Part shown: piece after piece, positions 1 through 10,254 of the stretch | How positions within the stretch are numbered: position 1 is the first letter of the stretch | How the letters are laid out: every line of letters begins with the position of its first letter | Origin: Hedera helix | Lineage: Eukaryota > Streptophyta > Magnoliopsida > Apiales > Araliaceae | Length of the DNA stretch: 64,000 bases | Assembly (NCBI GenBank): GCA_947179155.2 | Contig: OX359269.1 | Location: forward strand, 32,265,017-32,329,016 | Reading direction: 5' to 3' | The notes under the pieces: model-generated | Seen by the model: only the letters and a program-made list of their open reading frames with translations | Database searches by the model: none | Told to the model about the DNA's origin: nothing | Program-made: the position numbers and the translations under genes

Positions 1-1101
1 CTCTCCATTAATAGAAGATAATACAATTCTCTTAGCAAATTTTATAAATCTGTCAATTTGATGCACTTTAGTTCATTGATTTTATGAACTTTACATGTTT
101 TACATAAAACCTAAGTACCTAACTACATTGGAACCATCAATCAAATTTTTATATGCTAAAACATAAAAATAACATTACTTATTTTCCTTTATGTTAAATA
201 GAAAAATAATTTATTTATAAGAAAGAATAAGATTAGAGGCTAGGTATCAATCATTTCTAGATTCAGATCTCAAATATGATTTTATGAAGAACACCCATCA
301 AACAAAACCACCAAAATCCAAATTGGAGCTAGCTAATTAACACAAATTGAAACATAAATTAAATTTCCTAATTAAAAACCTAAATTTTAGGACAATTCTT
401 CTTTACAAGAAAAGTTGATCTTAATAGCCTTAAACTGGATATAAACAAAGCGAGGGATGAGAGCTTGTTGTTGCCATCGCCCGTTGGCCAATCACCGCGC
501 ACCGCGCCGCTGTGTGTAAGAGAGACAGGGAGGCAAGAGGAGGAGGAGGTGGCGGCAGGGAGGATGAAACAAATATGAAGCTGAAGTCATCGACACTACT
601 AGTCTAGTACAATATTTCACCAAAATTATATTTAACCTTTTAGTTTAATCTTTTTATAAATTTGCCCTTTAAATTTATTACATTATTTTTTTTTACCCGA
701 CTCCTATACCTATAATAAATAAAAAATCCATTATAGGCAAGTGCCTATACTGCCTTCCAAATGGCTCCGCCCCTGGTTGTAGAAGGATAATTGTAATTGC
801 TTAAAAAAAAATCGGCCTGCACGCTGGCCCACTTGGGCTATGGATATCTTATTTTTAACTTAGAAAAATTTGAACCATTTTAGCTTGGCTAAGATTTGAC
901 CTAGCCCCTTTAAGTCGACCTAACCATTTGCCAAGTCTAAGCATGTGGGGCACACCTAACTTAGCTAGTTCATAATGTCAATCTTTATAGTTATTAGAAA
1001 AATCAACTTTAACGTTCAAAATATGATCAATATAAGTAAATTTTTATGAAGAAATGGAGGTGAGCGATACCACTTATACTTACGTGAGCTATCATATAAA
1101 T
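1..1101. other. Intergenic, no gene seen
   Basis: AT-rich sequence without a convincing reading frame. A purine-rich GA/GGA patch lies near 520-565. The string GGCTCCGCCCCTG at about 763-775 resembles termini seen on many plant transposable elements (reverse complement CAGGGGCGGAGCC), but no partner terminus or target duplication was found, so it is recorded only as a possible element edge. Confidence 0.4.
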
Positions 1102-1534
1102 ATGACGTCATTTCGTGTAATTAAATACGCCGTCTCCCATATTATGTACAAAAATATATTTTATAATTTTTTAAAATATTATTATTATAAGGGGTCACCT
1201 CACACAATAACGTAAAGTGTCTCTCACCTCCCGTGACCTTTATTTTATTTAACTTATGATTGTTGAGCATTATCAATATAACCTTATAGAAATGTATCTT
1301 TTTTGGCTTAAAGTTTTTGTGATATAAAATAATTGACAAACATTACCACATCATTTAAAAAATATTTATATAATCTCATATTTTTATATAATTTTTTTAT
1401 GACATGTCACGTCTTGTGTGAGGCATCCTTTATGATAATAATATTTTAAAAAATTATAAAATATATATTTTTTTGTATATAACATGGGATGGTGTGTATT
1501 AATTCATTTACATAAAGCGACATCATTTTTATCT
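1102..1534. mobile_element. Foldback-type miniature inverted-repeat element
   Basis: Two long arms are inverted copies. The left arm (about 1102-1212) runs from ATGACGTCATTTCGTGTAA through TATTTTATAATTTTTTAAAA to CCTCACACAA. The right arm (about 1410-1534) reads the same on the minus strand with scattered differences (ATGATGTCGCTTTATGTAA ... GCCTCACACAA). The loop is about 200 bp of AT-rich DNA without an ORF. This is the form of a MITE or foldback transposon. Exact ends and target duplication were not resolved, so the superfamily is open. Confidence 0.6.
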
Positions 1535-1539
1535 TCTTC

Positions 1540-1570
<31 letters not shown>

Positions 1571-2262
1571 CTATATGGTTAAAAAAAATCTATTAGATAT
1601 ATTTTAGCCTTATAAGATATCTAACGTATATTTATAGGGTTCTATTATTTTCCTTTTCCACTTACAGATATAACATACTATATGTTAATATTAATCCACT
1701 AAATCATGCAAAATTTGTCATGAGGTGAAGAATGTATCTAGACAGCAACCAAAACAAGATTCATAAATCAACAGCAATCCATCTCCGGCGTGGTACAATC
1801 ATTTCTTTTTATATTTAAACGAGATGCGATGAATTGTGTCCTGGAAAAAGATAAAGCTAAAGCCATTTCCATCATTTATATGCAAAGAAAGCTGCAGAGT
1901 AAGCACTTGGTAGCTACATTGATAAGCTGATAGAATCTAGTCATTTAATGGCACAATCACCACACAATATGTTATTTAATATTAAGTCATTTATGGATTG
2001 TGTTTTGGTCGCAAGCGTTTTAGCCAAAATCACTTGCTAGTAGACCAAAATCTCTACATCATTAATTAAAATTGATTTTGCTAAAAAAAGTAATACTTTT
2101 GGATGGTCACCGAACGCTAAAACAGCTTGATATTTAGTTTTAAAATACTTTTATTTTATCATATCGCAGTGTTTTGAAATTGACTCTCAGCCTATATTGA
2201 AAGAAAATGAAAGTTTCTTATTTTTATATAGTGGGTATGGTTGCTTTTACTAATCATACGCC
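1535..2262. other. Intergenic, TA microsatellite then unique sequence
   Basis: Starts with a (TA)n tract (about 1543-1571), then unique AT-rich DNA up to the target duplication of the hAT-type element at 2263. I see no coding potential, RNA gene or repeat structure. Confidence 0.4.
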
Positions 2263-2270
2263 TGATATGA

Positions 2271-2847
2271 TAGGGGTGAGCAAGAAACCGAATTGCCTCC
2301 GAAACCGCACCAAAAACCGCACAAACCGCACCAATTAAAATCGCACCAACGGTTTCAGCGTATGTGGCGGTTTTAGGTGGTTGAAAAACCGCAAATGCGG
2401 TTTGGGTTTGGTTTCTGAGCAAAACCGCATCTAAGAAACCGCACCGCACCATGCATTATTAAATGAAGCATATCAAGAATTAAAATTTTTTAGAATTATC
2501 CCAAATTGTAATTATCTTTATTTAGAATTTTCATATATAAGGATAAATCATTATTCATGTTTTTAGGTTCTATTTTGCTTTTGTTTAGACAAAATATTAT
2601 AAGTAAAATTGTGTATTATCAAAGTAGTATTTAATATTGTGTGATGCTAAATTGTTAATTTCAATTGCATAAAATTTAATTATTTCAATTGGTTTTGGAA
2701 CCGAAACCGCACCAAACGATTCGAAACCGCACCACACCAATCACAAGCGGTTTCATGTGCGGTTTTGAATTTGTCAAACCGCACCTAAGCGGTTTCATGT
2801 GCGGTTTGGACTTCAAACCGCACCAAACCGCACCATGCTCACCCCTA
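2271..2847. mobile_element. hAT-type non-autonomous element, copy 1
   Basis: 577 bp. The ends TAGGGGTGAGCA and TGCTCACCCCTA are perfect inverted repeats. They are bordered by an exact 8-bp target duplication, TGATATGA (2263-2270 and 2848-2855). TAG-type ends with an 8-bp duplication are the hAT hallmark. Inside both ends are many copies of short AACCGCACC-type motifs in both orientations, resembling the subterminal transposase-binding repeats of hAT elements. No transposase ORF; the short frames are shadows of the motif repeats. A second copy lies at 13310-13921. Confidence 0.9.
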
Positions 2848-2855
2848 TGATATGA

Positions 2856-3100
2856 TAACTTCTGACACATTTAGAACTTAACACAATGCGAGATTGGGAG
2901 GGTGAGTTTACTTTGTTTTAGTTATTTGCAATCAAATGTGATGCAGTAGATCGTAGTTCTTGAGTGTTGAAGAAGCTGTACGGATATGAAAGAGGAGAAT
3001 TTGAGAGAAAAATTGGTTGTATTGAATATCTAAATTGTGTGTAATATGATAAAGAGACTAGCCTATTTAAACACTTTAGGGACAAACCCTCATACTTTAA
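2856..3100 (-). repeat. Probable Copia LTR remnant flanking the tandem LTR array
   Basis: Sequence between the hAT-type element and the three-LTR array, with an LTR-leader look (runs such as ATCTAAATTGTGTGTAATATG and CTATTTAAACAC). The other flank of the array (8672-8749) ends TGTTGAC... on the minus strand, directly downstream of the Copia pol of 12666-14997 once solo LTR 2 is removed. I infer that the array landed in the 3' LTR of that Copia element and that this is the remaining part. Homology is inferred from position and style, not aligned. Confidence 0.35.
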
Positions 3101-3387
3101 TGTTGGGATGTGATTATTTATGGATTGGGCTAAGACAAGATTCGATTTATTATTGGACTAGGCTAAGGAGAAGCCCGATTTATGTATGGCTTTGGTCTAG
3201 GTGATCGGTCCACGTGGCACTCTTTAGACGAATTGGCTTAGGCAAGGGGTGTCCTAATTAGAATAAGATTCAATTTTCTTATTTGGTGAGGGAGATCTAA
3301 TTTGAGAAATAATATGTTGGCAATTAATTACAACATTAAGGATATTTGAAAAGGGACTCCAACACCTAGTTGGATTCAGGTAGATGT

Positions 3388-6300
3388 TGTGACACCCCCA
3401 AATCTAGGCCCACACAGTCCAAACTTGAGTTGTCAAAAGACTACAATAAAATTATTACAAAGTAGTACAACGTTCAACAATACAGTGTATAATAATACGC
3501 AACTAAGTCTTCACTATTATTATCACACTATTTTACAACACGTGAAGACTATATTAGCTATCCCTCGGACTCTCACTCCATTCCCCGGCTAGACCCAGCT
3601 ACGTTCTCATTTCCTGTTGAAAAACAATGGAACAAAAGAAAGGGTGAGCTCAAATAGCCCAGTAAGAAATATCATGACTAAGATAATGACGAATAAATTA
3701 TCATTAGCCTTCAACAGTTGAGTTCTTGATAGAATACAATAGATTACAAGGTTTATATCAAAAACTGCAGTTAAATTCTTGAACAATGTTCAGATCAATA
3801 ATAGCAGCGGAATGAGCAATCTATTAGAAGAATAATGCAGACTATAATGTCCACTCGCTTCTCTTTTTAGGAAAAACATCATCAACTTTTATCATCTGAA
3901 ATATCATTAGTCATGATAATACAAATCACAGTTCCTAGTCATAATCATGCAAATCAACAGTTCATCTTTGTACTACGGGCCAAAGATATTCAATATAGCA
4001 CTAGCGGTCATGATTATACCAGATTCAGTCTTTGGTCATAATCATACCAAACAACAGTTCATCTATGCACTACGAGCCAAAGAGAACTTTCACCACGTGC
4101 CATAAAAGACACCGAACAGATGTATCGCCTTTAACCTATTATATCGCCTTTAACCTAACATTTGTTCAACAATTATATCGCATCTGTGTCCCCGGCCACA
4201 GATATTCACAATAACTTGATTCTTGAATATTAATACAAATAACAGTGATACGAATGATGAACAGAAGAAACAGGATAAACAATAAGTATCGGAAGTTTAC
4301 TTTGTGCAGATTCAAATAATGTCCAAATTGTCAACATGATGTGGAGTGAAATTTAAAAATGATATTCAAGATCCACAGTTCAGAATAACGGTTACAGTTC
4401 AATAGAAAGGTTCAGAAAATAGGAAGGTTCAGTTGAAATAATGAGGTTCAACTATTATGGAACATATAATATTTTCAGAAATTATGGAAGCAATAGTTCC
4501 ATAATAAGTTTCGATTTAGGAGTATGAAAGAAAATAATATCTCTTACCGTAGCAGGTTTGATTAACAAAAGGTGAAGAAAGTTTATATCCCTTACCATAG
4601 TAAGTTTGAATAATGGAAGATGAAAAAGATGGTATCCCTTATGAGTATAAAGGAAAATAATAACATTTACGAATATGAAAAAAAATGATATTACAAATGA
4701 ATATGGAATAAAAGTGTCATGTGATAATTCGTGTAGACAAATTATTTCCACAAGAGACAAATAATTACAAAGGGTTATTCACCAACAGGCGGTAATCCGC
4801 GCCGTAAGGTTATTCCCATCAATTTGAATACAAAGAGTTATTCACCAAACATGCGGTAATCCGCGCCGTAAGGTTATTCTCAGAGATTAATAAGGAATAA
4901 ATACAAAAGGTTATTCACCAACGGGCGGTAATCCGCGCCGTAAGGTTATTCCCACAATTTAATACATGGAAATAAATGGGACAAGAAATAACATAATATC
5001 CATTTATGATGATGAAAAGAATGATACCCCTTACCGTAGTAAGTTAGAATATGAAAGAAAATGATATTCCTTACAAGTAAAAAAAATGACATTCCTTACC
5101 ACAGTAAATTTAAGAGTTTGAAATGAATGGTATTCCTTACCTTAACACGTGACTGAATATTGATTTAAATGAGGTTAATCAACCTATATATTTTTAATAT
5201 AATTTGTAATTACCACATATAAATTTCAAAGTGTATGATAATTCGTATAATATGAACTATCAAAATTATATATATTTAACATAATTTTTGTAGTATAATG
5301 TAACTACTTTAAAATAGTTTTTAAAATAATATTCCAAAGAAAGCTTTTAAAAATGAATATTCTCAAAGAAGAGTCTTCTAAGGGAAGATTTGTGAATACC
5401 GTGAAAAATAGGAATTTATGAAATTACTACTCTTTAATAAAAGACTTACTTGAAAAATTCCTGCACTCCTTTTGGCTTTTAAACACTCAAAATAACCTTA
5501 CAATTCTTAGAGAAAACTCATAAAATTCTTATAGAAAATTTTTATGTTTTAGGTGTGATTTTTCTATTCAGCTGAGCAAGCTATTTATAGGAGAAAAATG
5601 TTACTATGCGGTAGGTGAGCAACGCACGCCGTTGCTGAAATGCAGCAGCCGCCTGGCTGCTTACACCAACCAATCCAGCAAAATTTGAAATTCCATTCCT
5701 CATGTGGCCCCCACAGAGGGCCCACATGTTTACTATTCCAAATAGTAAAATTAAATTATTATTATTTTTTTTTTATTTTTTTTTCCTGTAGGTCCTACAT
5801 ATATAATAAAATATGCTACAACAATAATTCAACAATAATGTAATAAACACGTTACAGATTATTATTAATTTAATAATATAAATTACAGTATATTTGCAAC
5901 TGTGACAATTATTAGGTTCAATAATTTTAAAAACAGTGCAGTAACAATTATTGACACAATGATATAAAATACAGTGTAATGACAATTATTAAATCAATAA
6001 TGCAAAATACTGTGTAACAATAATTATTGAATTGATAATATAAAATATTATGCAGTGACAATTATCGATGCAATGATGCGTAACAGTTACGGTGTCAATT
6101 ATCAGACCAATAATATGAGACACTATGCAATACCGTGTGCTACAGAAAATACCATAACTACCGTATGCTACTATTCTTTTATCACCGGTATTTTAACAGT
6201 TCCGTTGACTATTTTTATTTAAAAAGGTTATTTCTGTCGTTTTCTATATCCGACAAATATTCCGTTGTGGGGTCCACCAATAATTTGTTATTTCGGCGCC

Positions 6301-6488
6301 GTCGTACGGCACGAATATTCCCCGACCAAACGAATATTCCCTGACAAAGCGAATATTGTCCGACAAAATAAAATTTGCACATAACATCTTTAACTTTCAA
6401 TTTTGTTAATTTAACCACTTACTGTTTCAGGAAAAATATATACGAAGAAAAATTAAATTTTATATTTCATAAAATTCAGGGTCTTACA
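3388..6488 (-). mobile_element. Solo LTR 1, Gypsy-like (3.1 kb)
   Basis: 3101 bp, TGTGACACCC...GGTCTTACA, with an exact 5-bp target duplication GATGT (3383-3387 and 6489-6493). It sits inside LTR A of the tandem array, which reads on normally across it. Only one LTR and no internal region, so it is a solo LTR from unequal recombination. The minus strand is taken as the element sense because TGTAAGACCCTGAATTTTA resembles the 5' LTR start of the LARD. Contents: three ~75-bp repeats with core GCGGTAATCCGC (4771-4953), repeated CTTACCGTAG-type motifs, and ~45-bp repeats rich in CAATTATT (5870-6120). ORFs here are shadows. Confidence 0.92.
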
Positions 6489-6775
6489 GATGTGGACTTA
6501 TAAATACAGCTATGCACGAGGCGAATTGACACACAATTTATTATCATCTAACAGAATCTTTATTTTTCAGCACATTAACCTTTCTTTATCAAGGAAATAT
6601 GTAATCACAATAATATAATGAATTTCTTATCTCTCTCTGTGGGTTTTTTTTTTCAATTGGGTTTCGACGTAAATTCTTGTGCTTTTACTTTAAATTCTTG
6701 TAATTATTTGTGTTTGACATCTTTTTACTCGTTGTTTATTGATTTAAATGAGTAGTACAAAATTTGGCGTTGACA

Positions 6776-7165
6776 TTGACACTAGAAAGATGGCTAATAT
6801 GTGCTTGGGAAGATGATGCTTGACCTTGAGCAGCCATAGGGAATGAAGTTTGAAGAAATTTTGGATATTTTTTTTACAAAGGACAAGGAAGATGAAGGAA
6901 CAGTGAGGTTGATAACACAGTAATTTGTTGAAAAGGGGGAGGAGACGGTTTTATTGAGGAATCTGACACAATAAGGTGCACGAATACCAAAAGACGGCGT
7001 GTTTGGGGGGATGTGATGAAATAATGATAATCGTGTGTACATGGTGGTACTAAGTGTTGTTTGGGCATGTTCAGTGTAAGAGGGGTAATTTGATTATTTG
7101 AAATACTCTCATATTTAAAGCTTTTAAATTAGGAGAGTGATTTAAATTAGGAGAGTGAGGGACAC
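6776..7165 (+). repeat. Internal segment 1 of the tandem LTR array
   Basis: 390 bp between LTR A and LTR B. It begins TTGACACTAGAAAGATGG and ends in the purine-rich tract before LTR B, which has a local duplication of TTTAAATTAGGAGAGTGA. Minus-strand frames of 64 and 82 residues overlap here and in internal 2, but they cross the LTR edge and resemble no retroelement protein I know. I treat them as non-coding. Confidence 0.6.
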
Positions 7166-7733
7166 TGATGGGATGTGATCATTTATGGATTGGGCCAAGA
7201 CAAGATCTAATTTATTAAATTAGTAGGCTAAGGAGAAGCCCGATTTATGTATGGGTTTGGTCTAGGTGATTGGTCCACGTGGCATTCTTTAGAAAAATTG
7301 GCTTAGGCAAGGGGTATCCTAATTAGAATAAGATTCAATTTCCTTATTTGATGAGGGAGATCTAATTTGAGAATTAATATGTTGGCAATTAATTACAACA
7401 ATAAGGATATTTGAAAAGGGACTCCTACACCTAGTTGGATTCGGGTAGATGTGGACTTATAAATACAGCTATGCACGAGGCGAACTAACACATAATTTAT
7501 TATCATCTAATAGAATCCTTATTTTTCAACACATTAACCTTTCTTTATCAAGGAAATATGTAATCACAATAATATAGTGAATTTCTTATATCTCTCTGTG
7601 GTGTTTTTTTTCAATTGGGGTTCGACGTAAATTCTTGTGCTTTTACTTTAAATTATTGCAATTATTTGTGTTTGACGTCTTTTTACTCGTTGTTTGGTGA
7701 TTTAAACGAGTGGTACAAAATTTGGTGTTAACA

Positions 7734-8104
7734 TTGACGCTAGAAAGAGGGTTACTATGTGCTTGGGAAGAAGATGCTTGACTTTGAGCAGCCATGGGGA
7801 ATGAAGTTTGAAGAAATTTTGAGATATTTTTTTACAGAGGACAGGGAAAATGAAGGAACAGTGAGGTTGATAATAAAGTACTTTGTTGAAAAGGGGAGGA
7901 GACAGTTTTATTGAGGAATCTGACACAGTAAGGTGCACGAATACCAAAAGACGTCGTGTTTGGGGGGATGTGATGAAATAATGATAACTGTGTGTACATG
8001 GTGGTAGTAAGTGCTGTTTGGGCAGGTTCAGTGTAAGAGGGGGAATTTGATTATTTGAAATACTCTCCTATTTAAAGCTTTTAAATTAGGAGAGTGAGGG
8101 GCAA
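7734..8104 (+). repeat. Internal segment 2 of the tandem LTR array
   Basis: 371 bp between LTR B and LTR C, homologous to internal segment 1 with small indels. It ends in GGAGAGTGAGGGGCAA, the presumed polypurine tract for second-strand priming. No ORF of retroelement type. Confidence 0.6.
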
Positions 8105-8671
8105 TGATGGGATGTGATCATTTATGGATTGGGCCAAGTCAAGATCTAATTTATTATTGTACTAGGCTAAGGAGAAACCCGATTTATGTATAGGTTTGGT
8201 CTAAGTGATTGGCCCACGTGTCTTTCTTTAGACGGATTGGCTTAGGCAAGGGGTATCCTAATAGGAATAAGATTCTATTTCCTTATTTGGTGAGGGAGAT
8301 CTAATTTGGGAAGGAATATGTTGGCAATTAAATACAGCAATAAGGATATTTAGAAAGGGACTCCTACTCCTAGTTGGATTCGGGTAGATGTGGACTTATA
8401 AATACAGCTATGCACGAGGCGAACTAAGACACAATTTATTATCATTTAACATGATCCTTATTTTCCAGCACATTAGCCTTTCTTTATCTAGGAAATCTAT
8501 AATCACAACAATATAGTGAAATTCTTATCTCTTTTCGTGGGTTTTTTTTCAATTGAATTTTCATGTAAATTCTTGTGTTCTTACTTTAAAAATTTTCAAT
8601 TATTTATGTTTGACGTCTTTTTACTCGTTGTTTGGTGATTTAAACGAGTGGTACAAAATTTGGGGTTAACA

Positions 8672-8749
8672 CTTGACTTTAGGAACAAGTATAGAAGTTA
8701 CCATAGAGACAAAATTCTAATTGGTATCAATATCCTATTATATGTCAAC
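8672..8749 (-). repeat. Edge of a Copia 3' LTR
   Basis: On the minus strand this begins TGTTGACATATAATAGG, right behind the purine-rich C-terminal end of the Copia pol at 12666 once solo LTR 2 and its ATCCC duplication are taken out. That is the expected place for the 3' LTR of that Copia copy. The rest of the LTR is interrupted by the tandem array. Confidence 0.5.
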
Positions 8750-8754
8750 ATCCC

Positions 8755-9757
8755 TGTAAGACCCCGAATTTTATGAAATATAAAATTTAATTTTTCTTCG
8801 TATATATTTTTCCTGAAACAGTAAGTGGTTAAATTAACAAAATTGAAAGTTAAGGATGTTATGTGCAAATTTTATTTTGTCGGACAATATTCGTTTTGTC
8901 GGGGAATATTCGGGCCGTACGACGGCGCCGAAATAACTAATTATTGGTGGACCCCACAACGGAATAATTGTCGGATATAGAAAACGACAGAAGTAACCTT
9001 TTTAAATAAAAATAGTCAACGGTGTTAACTGTTAAAATACCGGTGATAAAAGAATAGTAGCATACGGTAATTTATGGTATTTTACTGTAGCACGCGGTAC
9101 TCTACAGTAGCACACGGTATTGCACGGTGTCTCATATTATTGGTCTGATAATTGACACCGTAACTGTTACGCATCATTTCATCGATAATTGTCACTGCGT
9201 AATATTTTATCAATTCAATAATTGTTGTTACACAATATTTTGCATTATTGATTTAATAATTGTCATTACACTGTATTTCATATCATTGACTCAATAATTG
9301 TTAGTGCACTGTAGTTAAAATTATTGAACCTAATTAGACCTGGCAAACGGGCGGGCCGGGCTTGGGCGGGCCGACGGCGGGTCGGGCCGTTTTTGGCCCG
9401 GGTTTTCACGGGCTGAGAAGTGTTAGGCCCGTGGCCCACGCGGGCCGGGCCGGCCCGCGGGCCATTTCCGTAATTTTTTTTTTTTTTTTTAAATTATTGA
9501 TTTAATTTTTAAATTTTTTTATTATGACTTAGAATTTAAAATAAATACTAACACTAATTATTTATAATTATGACACATAATTTTTATATATACCAAAACC
9601 GAAAATGCTTTATTGAATTATTGCTATCAAATTTGAAAGAATCATAATTAAATGTTTTAATAATAATAACTTAATTAATTATATATATATATATATATCA
9701 CACAGTGGTGTGAAACTAATGTGTTACATAACACAGTGGCTATTTATATATATTGTG

Positions 9758-9808
<51 letters not shown>

Positions 9809-9882
9809 ACAGTGGCTATATATAACACAGTGACTATTTATATATATTGTGTTATATTTATATATAACTAATGTGTTATATT

Positions 9883-9914
<32 letters not shown>

Positions 9915-10223
9915 TCACACAGTGGCTATATATATACAGTGCTACTATATATATATAGCCTAATAGCCAATAGGCTACTACGGTACTACCCATTATTATA
10001 TATATATATATATATACTACTACTACTTACTATTAGTCTATTATATATATATATATATGTATATTAATTATATATACACTACCGATTATATATTTAATAT
10101 ATTATATTCATAATATTTTTTTACATTATTATTCAAGATTACATGTTAAAATTTACTCTTATATTTTTTTATTTGATTTATTTTTAAGTTAATATTTTTT
10201 TTTGTCAACAATAAACAATAAAA

Positions 10224-10254
<31 letters not shown>

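Larger units (their letters stand above)
3101..8671 (+). mobile_element. Tandem array of a small LTR element: LTR-internal-LTR-internal-LTR
   Basis: Three copies of one ~568-bp LTR alternate with two ~380-bp internal segments: LTR A 3101-3387 plus 6494-6775 (split by solo LTR 1), internal 6776-7165, LTR B 7166-7733, internal 7734-8104, LTR C 8105-8671. Each LTR starts TG(T/A)TGGGATGTGAT and ends GTT(A/G)ACA. A purine-rich tract (GGAGAGTGAGGGGCAA) precedes each downstream LTR. LTR sizes without the insertion are 569, 568 and 567 bp. No gag-pol. It resembles TRIM/SMART-like non-autonomous elements that multiplied in tandem by LTR recombination. The right LTR edge could instead be at GTGGTACA about 16 bp earlier. 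No clean target duplication was found for the array. Confidence 0.75.

Noticed and set aside
4771..4953. Regularly spaced repeats resembling a CRISPR array
   Set aside because: Eukaryotic LTR context, units of ~75 bp with homologous spacers, only three or four copies, no cas genes.
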